Positions 1 to 9,871 of a DNA stretch of 64,000 nt are shown here, in pieces. Each line of letters starts with the position of its first letter. Within the stretch, counting starts at the first letter, position 1. The translations under genes were made by a program, and so were the position numbers. This DNA is from Isoetes taiwanensis (Eukaryota > Streptophyta > Lycopodiopsida > Isoetales > Isoetaceae): the NCBI GenBank assembly GCA_021234155.1, contig JAJEKV010000003.1, positions 31,541,166-31,605,165 of the forward strand. Direction: 5' to 3'. The notes under the pieces were generated by a model. That model was not told where the DNA came from and searched no databases. It saw nothing but the letters and a program-made list of their open reading frames with translations.

Positions 1-636
1 GCTCAAACGTCTCACGTGGGCTCAAACATGCCAAGGTGGCTCAAACATGCCACGTTGGCTCAAACATGCCACCTAGGCTCAAACATGCCATGTGGGCTCC
101 AACATGCCATCTAGGCTCCAACATGACAAGGTGGCTCCAACATATCACCTAGGCTCCAACATGATCAAACATGCCAAGGTGGCTCAAACATGCCACGCGG
201 GCTCCAACATGCCACCTAGGCTCCAATAACATGCCAAGGTGGCTCAAACATGCCACCTAGGCTCCAACATGCCAAGGTGGCTCAAACATGCCACCGAAGC
301 TCCAACATGCCACCTAGGCTCAAACATGCCAAGGTGGCTCAAACATGGCTCCAACATGCCACCTAGGCTCCAACATGCCAAGGTGGCTCAGGCATGCCAC
401 CTCGAGCTCCAACATGCCACCTAGGGTCTAACATGCCACATAAAATCCAACATGCCACCTAGACTCCAATATGACACCTAGCCCCCAACATGCCACCTAG
501 GCTCCAACATGCCAAGATGGCTGAAACATGCCACGGGCTCAAACATGCCACCTAGGCTCTGATATGCCAAGGTGGCTCGAACATGCCACATAGGCTCCAA
601 TATGCCACCTAGGCTCTAACATGCTAAGGTGGCTCA
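1..636. repeat. Minisatellite, about 20-bp unit, more than 30 copies
   Basis: The whole stretch is an imperfect tandem array whose unit alternates between GCTCAAACATGCCAAGGTG and GCTCCAACATGCCACCTAG-like versions. Units differ by point changes and occasional short deletions, and the array decays towards 636, where unique sequence begins. It runs off the left edge, so its full length is unknown. The short open frames inside it are a product of the repeat and are not genes. Confidence 0.95.
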
Positions 637-3139
637 TGTTAAAATTTTCTCATGCAAGACTAGTGTTCCGGCCTAGTTCAATATCCTATGCAGTTGCAGA
701 TCATATGGCCGTTGCTTGTTTTTCTTTCTTATGCAAAAATAGTGGGTTTTTTTCCTCTAGAACCAAGAGCAACTGCAAGGCGAAGTAATCCCTTTCTGCT
801 TTCCGACGCAGGGCTATGGGCTTTTCACTTGTCATGGTTATATTTTTGCAGCAGCCCAAATCCGACCACTGTTCTGATCACAACATTTAATGTGGTTTGG
901 CCAATGGTTTTTACCGACGTATTTCCCTTTCATGTATATGTATGGGGAGCATTTTTTATAAAGGGTGTGAGTTGTATATTCCTCCACCCTTGATTTGGCA
1001 TATTCAAGAAAATATGCCGGGATGCAATGATCCTGAAAAACCTATAGGCAGTCACCCATAAGAGTCCGTAAGAGTCAATATGTAGCCGTATTAGATTTTT
1101 ATAAGGGAAAATTCCAAATATGCCCCTACATTTTCCCTTATTTCTCTATATGCCCTTATATTTTTCAAAATTCCAAAATTACCCCTTGCTTAACTATTTT
1201 TATTTAACTATTTGATAATCTAGTCTGTTATGGAATAGAACGATCATGGCGGCTTCAGATATGTCGAAGATGGATTCTTGGTGTCGATTGCACAAAAGTC
1301 TACTTCTTCTCCATTAGGTCGACTGATTTAGGCTTTAAATCCCGATATGTTGCGTTTGCATAAGGCTACTTCTTCAGCATTTGGTCGGCGTATTAGACTT
1401 GAAAAGACAAATTTTGAAGCTGCAGCACATGTTTCTTTGGTGAATGCTTTTGGGTTTCTCTGCAAATACCCATTCATATTCCTTGCTACATCAAGATGAA
1501 GGGTTTAATTTTGAGAAGAAAGCATAGAAACGGTCGGCCCGATTCGATCCCCACATGAATTTTGCATGCGGATGAAACATCGATTCAATGGTGATTTAGA
1601 GAGTAGAATTGTGATTCAATGCATTTAGGTAAATCGTCATCGATTTCACTCATGCGATGCCTGAATCAAATTTTGGAGCTGCTACTCGTAACAATATATT
1701 TTCTTATAATAGCCATTTTGCACTATATCCGATTTTTTTTTGAAATTTTTATGATTCTAGGGGCATAATTTGAAAATATGGGAAAATGTAAGGGCTTATG
1801 AACGGGCGAGATGGGGCAAGATGAATGGCCTGGATTTCGATCCATGTCCCTTCATCCCATTGGTTGGTCTAAACGACAGTTCCCGCTTGCCCTGTATCCC
1901 GCCTTGGCGGCTTTGCTATGGCCATGACGATGGCTCCAGCTTTGCTAGGGCTCCTGCTATGGCGATGCCGATGGCGCACCGAAGCTTAACAGTGCACTGA
2001 GGATAACCCACATGCATCTTCGTTTTTCTGAAGCTTAGCAGTGCATTGTAGCTAGAAAATGGCGATGGCAAATCCGGTGAAGGATGAAGCCGCTGGCCTC
2101 TTAATATCTAGCACTAACACCCGCTTTACCCTATGCTCTAGCTATGGCGATGGCTTCTTATCTTGCATCTATTTTTGATGGCTGTTTGCTGGAGCGAAAG
2201 ACAGGCCAGTATGGAGTTGCTAAAAATGGTGGATCTCAAATCACACAAGCTGCCTGGATTCTAGCCTGCGCTTTACTACGGTATTTGTGTTTTTTGCAGA
2301 TCTTGTAAAAGTGATTATTTCTTCCTTGTTTTTTCGTCAAGTGATCCTATTTTGTTCTGAACAGGGGAATAAACCTGCGGCAGGGCAACTTGGGAATGCT
2401 GGAAAGCGCCATTATGTGTCAAAATCCTGGGTTTTGGCTGCGGTAAGAGCGGCCAAAACGCTGTCAATACTTTATCTGTCAATATCTGTCAATACTCTAG
2501 GTTTTGGCTTTGCTTTTGATTAAAGCTGAAGACTCTCAGGCATTTGACAAAGAAACTCCGATCCAAGTTCCAGCCAGGGCAATGAGTTTTTCCAGCATTT
2601 TTCTAGCGTATCATGTGAGCTAAGTTCTTCCTAACTTAAAATCAAAATCTTTCTGCTTTTTTTTTCGATGTTTTGCTGCCCGAAAAGTAAGACTAATATG
2701 CTAAATCTTATTTATAATGAACTAGATGAAGGCAGATACAATCTTTCTGGAGGTAGGCAAGAAGCACAAAAGATAAGGTCGAGCAGCTTTTTGTCTGCTT
2801 TTTTGGGCTAATTTGTTTCAAATAAAACCAGGATTGGAGAGGCCAAAGAAGTGGAATGGTGAATGGATAGTTTTTTTAGTTGAATACAACTCAATGTAAA
2901 ACTTATTCATGTGATATATCCCCCTGAAATGGGTCTGAAATATATCTTCTGTAATGTGTCTTTTGACATAAAAAAAACCATTTGGTTCAATACGCATTTG
3001 GGTGTTCAAGCAATAGAACTGATGTGTATTTGGATTGCCTTATGGAATATGGGCTTGTTTGGGTTCGATACCCAAAGGCTTTCTTATCGTAAATTAAACA
3101 AAATCAATAAAACATTATATGTTGTATATGAAAAATAAA
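637..3139. other. Intergenic, no gene recognised
   Basis: No frame here reads like a protein over a useful length and I recognise no RNA gene. A weak feature is that copies of a motif like AAATATGCCCCTA lie in opposite orientation near 1115 and 1770, which could mark the ends of a roughly 0.7-kb degraded element. I see no target duplication to support that. Confidence 0.5.
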
Positions 3140-3830
3140 ACATCATTATATTGACATTTTAAATATTGCTATATGCTAATATTTTTTTAAATGTGTGCCA
3201 TGTGTCAATATTTGATTACTTAGAAGACTCCACGTGTCGATATTTGATTAGTTATAATGATGTTTTTTTATTTAAAAAGTATGACACGTGTCAATATTTC
3301 TTAGTTAAAAGACACATCGGAAACAACGCCTCGTTTTTTTCTATATGTTATAATAATGCTTTTTTACATGTCCTTATTTTTTAAAATCAATACTTAGTAG
3401 CATAAAAAACAATAGCTAGATTTCAATAACACATGTGGTACTTTGCTAGATAACATGTAATTTTTTTTAAAAACGATCTTACTTTGACGTTGGAATTTAG
3501 TTTTTCACGTGTGCTAATATCGAGACCTACGCATGTAATTCCGAAGACAAAGACAACAGTGAAGAAAAAAGTACACGTTGAAAAAAATTCACAAAAACTA
3601 TGTCAATTTTTTCTACGGCGTGGATTTTTCTGCCAAAAGACCACCGTGGGAAATTTCTGCCAAAAAACCACTGTCTCTTTGTGCAAATCCGGATAAACGG
3701 GCCACGTGGACTTTTGGGGCCATTTTGGTGTTGTTTTTGACATAAAACAACACTTCCGTACAACTAAAAAACAACTGTGGACCAAAAATTGGGGTCAGTG
3801 TGCAACTCTGGTCCAATTAATGCGAAATGG
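3140..3830. repeat. AT-rich region with repeated CACGTG-type palindromes
   Basis: Three spaced copies of a motif of the type CACGTGTCAATATTTGATTA lie between about 3195 and 3305; the last is the perfect palindrome GACACGTGTC. Another CACGTG-type site is near 3700. This core is the plant G-box, but the repeats sit in AT-rich DNA with no gene next to them, so they are more likely part of a repeat element than a promoter. The stretch from about 3490 to 3830 is repeat-like non-coding DNA. Confidence 0.4.
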
Positions 3831-4600
3831 GAGGCTTCAGCTTGTAGTTCACTTAGGACTGCAAATGAAAATGTTTTAAGGATCAAATAAAACCAAAAAA
3901 TTCAAAATAAGCAGTTTACTCACTATTTGCAAGTCTACATATCCTATGCATATCATAAACCATGGACCAGCAAAATCAGCCAGTTTTGTCCATCCTTTAG
4001 TCTGCAAGAATCCATATTTGAGAGATTAATATGTGACAAAGAGAATTCGGATTTACAAAAATGGAGGAAGGGTAAAGAATGCTGCCAAATCCAAGCAAAG
4101 AGTGGCGCTAAACGTATAGCTGAAATGAAAAAAAAAATACAATCTGTACTCGGTTTGAACATACCAAAGAGGTTTCGTGCACCCAAATTTGTAGAAGATT
4201 CTTAGTCGATGCTGCTTGGTTGTTGCTTGTGCTTGGTATATGGTCGATGCTCTGATGCTGGTGCAACTTGTGCTTGGATGGTCCTCTGATCCTGATGCTA
4301 ATGCAAGGAGCTTGCATCAAGAAATAAGAAAGGGCATAAGAAAGAGTAAGCAATACAAACTTAAGGAAGCAGCCAAATAGCTAGCAAATATTCTTCCACT
4401 GTATTCCAGACTAGATATCAAGAAAAACGTCGAAGAAAGCTTACCTGGTTCATGATTCAGCTACGATTTGGCCTTCCTTGGACTGAAACAGAAAGTTGAA
4501 GATCTCAGGAAGGATTTGGCAGCGCCATTTTGCTCAAAACTCCTCTGTTCCGGCAGTTTTGGCGCCTACGAAATGCAACAACCAAAAAGGGGGGATTTTT
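3831..4600. other. Intergenic, nothing recognised
   Basis: AT-rich unique-looking sequence. The open frames on both strands near 3930-4350 overlap each other and none resembles a known protein. I see no repeats or RNA genes. Confidence 0.4.
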
Positions 4601-4603
4601 TTT

Positions 4604-4705
4604 TTTTTTTGGGACATTTTGACCCTGCCGACCTTGGGTCGGATTAGCCCGACTCCGACCTAGGTCGGAAAAGCTCGGAATTTAGGGCCGACCTAGGTCG
4701 GCCCC
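4604..4705. repeat. Palindrome cluster, CCGACCTAGGTCGG
   Basis: Two copies of the self-complementary 14-mer CCGACCTAGGTCGG lie in about 50 bp. The second is flanked so that GGCCGACCTAGGTCGGCC is a perfect 18-bp palindrome. Half sites such as CCGACCTTGGGTCGG and GGTCGGA lie beside them. No gene is adjacent. Confidence 0.75.
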
Positions 4706-4859
4706 AACTATGGCATCCTCAATATGCATCAAGCAAACATATATTCAAGAAACTGGTGCTATTTGACTAGGAAAACTAAAAACTCAAGTAAAAGAAGACC
4801 TACCTTTGCCTTGGAGACTTGCCTTCACGATTCTTGATATCTTTAGCGTCTAGAGTGAT

Positions 4860-5215
4860 GAAAACAAAGGCGCTAAGCGGTGGCGCTGGCACTGGCACTA
4901 GGCGCTAGACCATCTAGCTGCAGGCGCTGGCGTTGGTGCTAGGTCCAATGGGCCATCTAGCAGCAGGCGCCGCTGGCAGTCAAAGCTGGCGCTGGCGGTC
5001 GCAGGCGGCGGGAAGCAGGCGGGATGTAGGCGGCGCTAGGCCATCTAGCAGCAGGCGATGGCGCTACGTCCAATAGGCCATCTAGTAGCAGGCGCCACTG
5101 GCAGGCGAAGCTGGCGCTGGCAGTCGCAGGCGGCGGGAAGCAGCGGAATGTAGGTGGCGCTGGCGGGTGGGTATGGCGAAGCTTTTGGAAGGCGGGCGTA
5201 AATTTAAAAATGCCC
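4860..5215. repeat. GC-rich tandem repeat, about 125-bp period
   Basis: Two long units (GCAGGCGCC begins at 4963 and again at 5088) repeat a run of GGCGCTGGC, GGCGGGAAGCAG and GGCCATCTAGCAGCAGG motifs, with partial units before and after. The antisense frames give Ala/Pro-rich peptides that simply mirror the repeat, so I do not call a gene. Confidence 0.8.
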
Positions 5216-5300
5216 GCCCAAATTTGAAACTCCTCCGCCCGCCCAAATTTGAAAGCCCTCCGCCCGCCCAAATTTGAAATTCAAAATTTGAAATCCGAAA
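5205..5300. repeat. Short tandem repeat, CGCCCGCCCAAATTTGAAA
   Basis: Several tandem units of the type CGCCCGCCCAAATTTGAAA degrade rightwards into AAATTTGAAAT units. AAATTT is itself palindromic. The repeat follows directly on the 125-bp repeat. Confidence 0.85.
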
Positions 5301-5589
5301 TTTGTTGTTGCTGCTCGACATATCATTTCTTTAGGCGCTTGTCTGGATCCTTCTATAGGCGGATGCAGGGCCTTCGATGGTTCCATACCGATCGGCACTT
5401 CTAGGCGGCTTCTTGCAGTCATTTATTTTCAGGTAACATTAGCTTTTTGCACAAGGGTTTTTTGGGCGCTTCTTTTTGAGGCGCTGCAATATTCTTACAA
5501 GATCCATATACTCCAGTCGCCGATAGTTTTTTCACCAAAATGGTGACCACCATACCCAGGTAAGTCTTTCTATATGCATCGTCTTTTTG

Positions 5590-6180
5590 TTAGAGCCATT
5601 CATCACATGTATACCTCCAAATGGAGCCATTTGGGGCGCCATTTGGAGCCCTCAAATGGCTTCATGGCGCCATTTGGGGGGTGCCAGGGGGCAGGTATAC
5701 CACCCAAATGGCGCCATTTGGAGGGTGCCGGAGGGGGTAGGTATACCCCCCAAATGGCGCTATGGAGCCATTTGGGGTGCCATTTGGAGCCCTCAAATGG
5801 CTCCATGGCGCCATTTGGGGTGCCGAAGGGGTATATACCCCTCAAATGATGCCATTTGGGGGTGCCATGGGGGCCAGGTATACCCCCACATGGCACCTTG
5901 AGGATGCAAATGGCGCCATAAATGGCGCCATGGCGCCATTTGCATCCAACAAAAATTATTTTTATTATTTTTTTTTTTTTTTAATTTTTTTTTTTTTTTT
6001 GGTAGGTATACCCCCCAAATGGCGCCATTTGGGGGGGGGGGGGGGCAGGTATACCCCCATTTCGGTTGGTTGCCAGGGGGAGTAGGTATACCCCAAATGG
6101 GGGGGGGAGGGGCGGATATACCCCTGGGCACCCCCATGGAGCCATTTAGGGAGCGCCAACGAGGGCAATTATACATTCCA
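5590..6180. repeat. Palindrome-rich array built from CCAAATGGCGCCATTTGG
   Basis: Many copies of CAAATGGCGCCATTTGG, or halves such as GCCATTTGGGG, alternate with GGTATACCCCCCAAATGG. The array therefore contains two kinds of palindrome (centred on GGCGCC and on GGTATACC). It is split by T-runs at about 5966-6000 and contains a run of about 14 G at 6031-6046. All open frames in this block, on both strands, come from the repeat. Confidence 0.85.
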
Positions 6181-6183
6181 TTT

Positions 6184-6390
6184 GGGGTAAAGAGAGCCAC
6201 CCTTCATGGCAAGGATGTTGATCCATTGAATGTAGCAACAGAGATCACGAAATCTGTGGTGCCATCTATTGAACTTCCAATCATATGCTGGGGTGCAGAT
6301 AACATTGGTGAAGCAGTAGGTGCATTTATTCAGTTGCCAAAGAAGGATGTAAGACTGGTTGAGGCTTGTATGCTACAAACATATGTATGA
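6184..6390 (+). pseudogene. C-terminal remnant of a transposon-type protein (tentative)
   Basis: A stretch of about 68 codons ending in TGA at 6390 reads like real protein, with phrases such as HGKDVDPLNVATEI, ELPIICWGADNIGEAV and FIQLPKKDVRLVE. The style resembles accessory proteins of plant CACTA-type transposons, but that is an impression and not a match I can prove. No start codon or upstream exon is visible; to the left it runs into the palindromic array. It could also be a captured host exon. Confidence 0.3.
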
Positions 6391-6670
6391 TACATGTGTG
6401 CTACTCACGTGTATCAGACACCTGCAGAAGGTCTATAAATCTATTCATGTATCTTAAAAATATGTGGATGATACATGGGTGTCATACCTGTGTACCTAAC
6501 ACGTGCAGAAGGTGTATGATACCGAGTAAATATGTTTTCTAAATATTTCATGGTGTACACAACATATGTATGATATAGGGGTACTGTACACGTGTATACA
6601 ACCCCTGCATAAGGTCTATGATACAGGGTACTGTACACGTGTATACAACCCCTGCATAAGGTCTATACAA
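6391..6670. repeat. Tandem repeat, 48-bp unit
   Basis: Two nearly identical units (GGGTACTGTACACGTGTATA begins at 6578 and again at 6626) continue into CAACCCCTGCATAAGGTCTAT. More diverged units extend left to about 6395, each holding a GATACATG/ACACGTGTAT core and a CTGCAGAAGGTCTAT tail. Confidence 0.8.
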
Positions 6671-6829
6671 GCCCCATAATAAAAAAATTCCAGTTTACTA
6701 AAATTTTTCCCATTATAATGAAATTGTGCTTTCATAGGCTTTACGTTTGTAGCCATTCGTCAAATGTGATTGTGTTGTATATTGAACGAACACTACGAAA
6801 AAGGTGCTTCAATACCCTAGAAAATACCC

Positions 6830-7190
6830 TTTTCTGTCGAACAACAGGGGATAAAATGGGTTTTTGGAATTGGGGTATTTGGCCACAATCCCCCTTTTCC
6901 TCATTTGTAAGATAATACCCCGTTACATTGGTGTCGCAATCCCCCTTTCAAAAGATGTAAAATCATCCCCCGTTATCATTTGTAATATAATACCCTCTTT
7001 CAGATAATACTCTATTTTAGATAATACCTTGTTATTATTTGTAAGCTAATACCTTGTTTCAAATAATACCCTAAAATAACATACCCCGTTATCATTTGTA
7101 AGATAATACCCTATTTCTGATAATACCCTGTTATCATCATTCATAAAAGAATACCCTGTTATTATTTGTAAGATAATACTCATTTCAAAC
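6830..7190. repeat. Left subterminal array (GGTATTATCTTACAAATGA family)
   Basis: Imperfect short repeats of the type TTTGTAAGATAATACCCCGT are spaced roughly 30-40 bp, with C-runs (AATCCCCCTTTTCC). The same unit appears in reverse orientation at 42290-42500, next to another CACTA-like end. In such elements subterminal repeats usually bind the transposase; here that is inferred from position only. Confidence 0.7.
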
Positions 7191-7418
7191 AAGTTGATAA
7201 ACGACAAATTGATCACTAGGAAATAGATAAGATTTCTCATTATTTCAGAATACAGAATAACAATACAGAATATTGAGTATCAAAATTATCTTAAATTAAC
7301 ATAAAGGTCATGTTTACTACAGTAAAAAATACCTATATTCAACTGAGTGCCTGCCTAGATACACTCAAATGAAGAAGCCCTTGGGAAACTCAAATGACTT
7401 CCTCCACCCTCTTGGCTA

Positions 7419-8673
7419 TTAATCACATAATTGCTTCTGCACCTTCACTTTTGGTAGATGATCCATTGCTGGAGGCAGTTGAACATGAGGCATTCTTCTA
7501 TTGAACAAGATCGAGAAGCAAAAACCTTGATTTGGATTTGGAGACGAAATTGCTTGCTGAGAAACATTAGGCCATTTTGCAGGATTTCAGGAATCGCTCC
7601 ATGCAAAGTTATCACTCCATGCAAAGCTGCAGAAGTTAACCAACCTTTGCAGATGCAAGTAGGAGGATTACATCTCATTTTCAGTAACATCTGATAATTG
7701 CAATCCAGAAAAGTTGCAGTTAAAGCATCAAAAATGGCAAGACCAATTGCACTTCATAAGACCTTTTCGTGTTTCGTCTTTTGCCACATGAAGACGTCAT
7801 AAGTTTCCACGTTGCAACGACATATTATGGTGAATGCTCCCGACTGCGAAAAGGTGATCAAAATCAGATTAAAAAAGGAGATCCACTAGGAATGTCCTGC
7901 CATTCAAATTTAGTTGGATTTGAAGATATAAGTGACATGCTGGGAACTTCGTCCAGTTTCAGCCCCTGAAGATTATTCTGCTAGCAAACATTGAGATGCA
8001 ACACCAAAAAATTGGAAACAACTTGCTCAGAAGGGGTTTAGCTCTAAATGGATATTAACAAAACAGAGTTAACACATGATCTGCAAAGGAAGGGAAAGAG
8101 GGAACTAACTAAATAACAAAAAACCAAAGATATTGTTACTATATCCATATGTACTAATGGAGAGGCAGAGGCAGCAATTAAAATACAGTTTGCTCAAGGC
8201 TTGGAGAACATAAACGAAAAAATGCAACTAGATTTAAGTTGCATTTCATCAATTAAATGAAAAGATGTCATCATCCTCTGAAATCTCATCTTTTTCATTG
8301 ATAGACAACTCCACCCTCTCAATATTGCAGGCTGGGATCAGGTTTGCCTTAGCACATTGCTGCAAACCAGACATAGATCTCTTGATATTAACACAGCTTT
8401 TCCTCTGTTTAGATCTATCTTATGCAAAGCTATAGCAGCTGGTTTTTGTTGGCTGAGAATTGCCATGTTCAATGCATGCCCTTCTCAGCAGATCAATGAG
8501 TTTTGCCCTCATATGGCCTTTATTCTGAGAACCCCCAGGTCGCCAAATTATTCTTAAGCATCAAGGAAATTTACACAGACAGTCAAGCATAAAGATCGGG
8601 ATCCAAATTCTTAAACCGAGCTTCACGCCATCTAACGAGTTCATTATAAGAAATATTTTGCACTTGTTTTCTA
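7419..8673 (-). pseudogene. Four exon-like segments inside the CACTA-like element, unidentified
   Basis: Four minus-strand segments read like protein and are separated by intron-like DNA. 8673-8583 reads RKQVQNISYNELVRW then EARFKNLDPDLYA. 8418-8249 contains SGLQQCAKANLIPACNIERV and an acidic tail EKDEISEDDDIFSFN. 7970-7864 contains LKLDEVPSMSLISSNPTKF. 7587-7419 contains PNPNQGFCFSILFNRRM and ends KVKVQKQLCD. Each ends at a stop, so either the joins are wrong or the gene is broken. I do not recognise the family. The likeliest reading is a host gene fragment captured by the transposon; a transposon accessory gene is the alternative. Confidence 0.3.
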
Positions 8674-9429
8674 CCTGAAAGGGGCGGCAGATCACTGACT
8701 TGCATGTAACAGAAATGATTCCAATGCCTTTTGCCAGTAATTTAGGTGCCTTCATATAGCAGACATAAAACCGTATTATATATCTTAATCCGTAAAGGAA
8801 GCCATAGGATTTTACCTGAAATGCTTCATGGCCGGATTTGAAGCCAGCTTGGAGAGTTTACAACTAAAAAGATGCCGAGCCTCTCTCTGTAGCATGAATA
8901 CGCTCGATTCGGGAACATTTGTGCCATATTTATAGGGTTTGCCATGTCATTTCCTTTGTCACTTAACTTCAGCGTCAAAAAAAAAAAGGACATAGAACAT
9001 TGCTCTAAATGTTAACTTACTTGCCCTCCTAGCCACGTCCACTTTAAATTGTGCCACATGGCACATTTTTTAAACCAACATATTGCGCTTGATGGCAGCA
9101 GTTTTACCTTCAATTTTGGACTTTTACCTCCGATTGCAAACTTTTTACCTTCCGTTCAGCACCAGAACGACAGGTAAAAATTTTTATAAAAAAAGCCAAA
9201 GGCCCCTGGGGCTTCTTTCCGGAAGGTCAAAGTAGGCCTCCGCACTTCGCACGTCGTCTAGCTTTCCCTTCTGGAAAGAAGCCTATTGGGCCTTTCTCTT
9301 ATACGAAACTTGTCAATGGCTTTGTGTTGGGTGGAATACCAACCCATACTTGTTGCATGTTAAAAAGTTATTGAGAAATGTAACCTTCATCAACCTCAAA
9401 TTACTTAAAATTATGGGCCCTTTTGTACT

Positions 9430-9850
9430 TATTGCAGTCCTCAGTTTTTTCAGTAATTTTCCTTTCGTTCAATCCCCTTTTATTTGAAAATACTCCAATC
9501 CATTCGCAAATTCCCTTTTGAATGTGTCCCCTTTTCTTGAAAATACCCCAATCCATTTGCAAATTCCCTTTTTGAACCAGTCTCCTTTTCTTGAAATTAC
9601 CCCAATGCATTCGCAAATTCCCTTTTGACCCACTCCCTTTTTCTTGAAAATACCCCAACGTGCATTTGCAATCCCCTATTTCTACTAATTTCCCCATTAA
9701 AATATACCCTTTTGTTCAAGAATCCCTCGTTTCTGCTAATCTCCCCCTGTATAATATACCCCTTTGGTAAAAAATTCATCGTTGCAAAAGAAATAACCCC
9801 TTGCTCTCAAGTCCCCCGGTTCCTCAATGGGGGATTTTCCGGGGGATGTG
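9430..9850. repeat. Right subterminal array of the CACTA-like element
   Basis: Imperfect repeats of about 55-60 bp of the form CCAATCCATTCGCAAATTCCC, shown here in pieces, contain CTTGAAAATACCCC. They differ in sequence from the left-end array, so the two ends are not simple mirror images inside the terminal repeats. The peptides read from this strand and its complement are repeat products. Confidence 0.7.
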
Positions 9851-9871
9851 AGCACCTTTTTTGTTGTAGAA

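Larger units (their letters stand above)
6788..9871. mobile_element. CACTA-like (En/Spm-type) non-autonomous DNA transposon
   Basis: The left end begins CACTACGAAAAAGGTGCT at 6791. The right end at 9868, read in reverse, is TACAACAAAAAAGGTGCT, so the ends are inverted repeats matching at about 15 of 18 positions. The element (6791-9868, 3078 bp) is flanked by gaa on both sides (6788-6790 and 9869-9871). CACTA-type termini, a 3-bp duplication and subterminal repeat arrays are together typical of the En/Spm superfamily. No transposase is visible, so it would depend on a helper. Its centre carries exon-like pieces. The first base differs between ends (C versus T), which slightly weakens the call. 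Confidence 0.75.

Noticed and set aside
239-424. A frame in the minisatellite
   Set aside because: The peptide is a direct translation of the repeat unit.
4957-5422. Minus-strand Ala/Pro-rich frames
   Set aside because: They mirror the 125-bp and AAATTTGAAA repeats.
5574-6200. Several overlapping frames of about 90-135 codons on both strands
   Set aside because: They are translations of the palindromic array; both strands give the same Trp/Pro/His-rich peptides.
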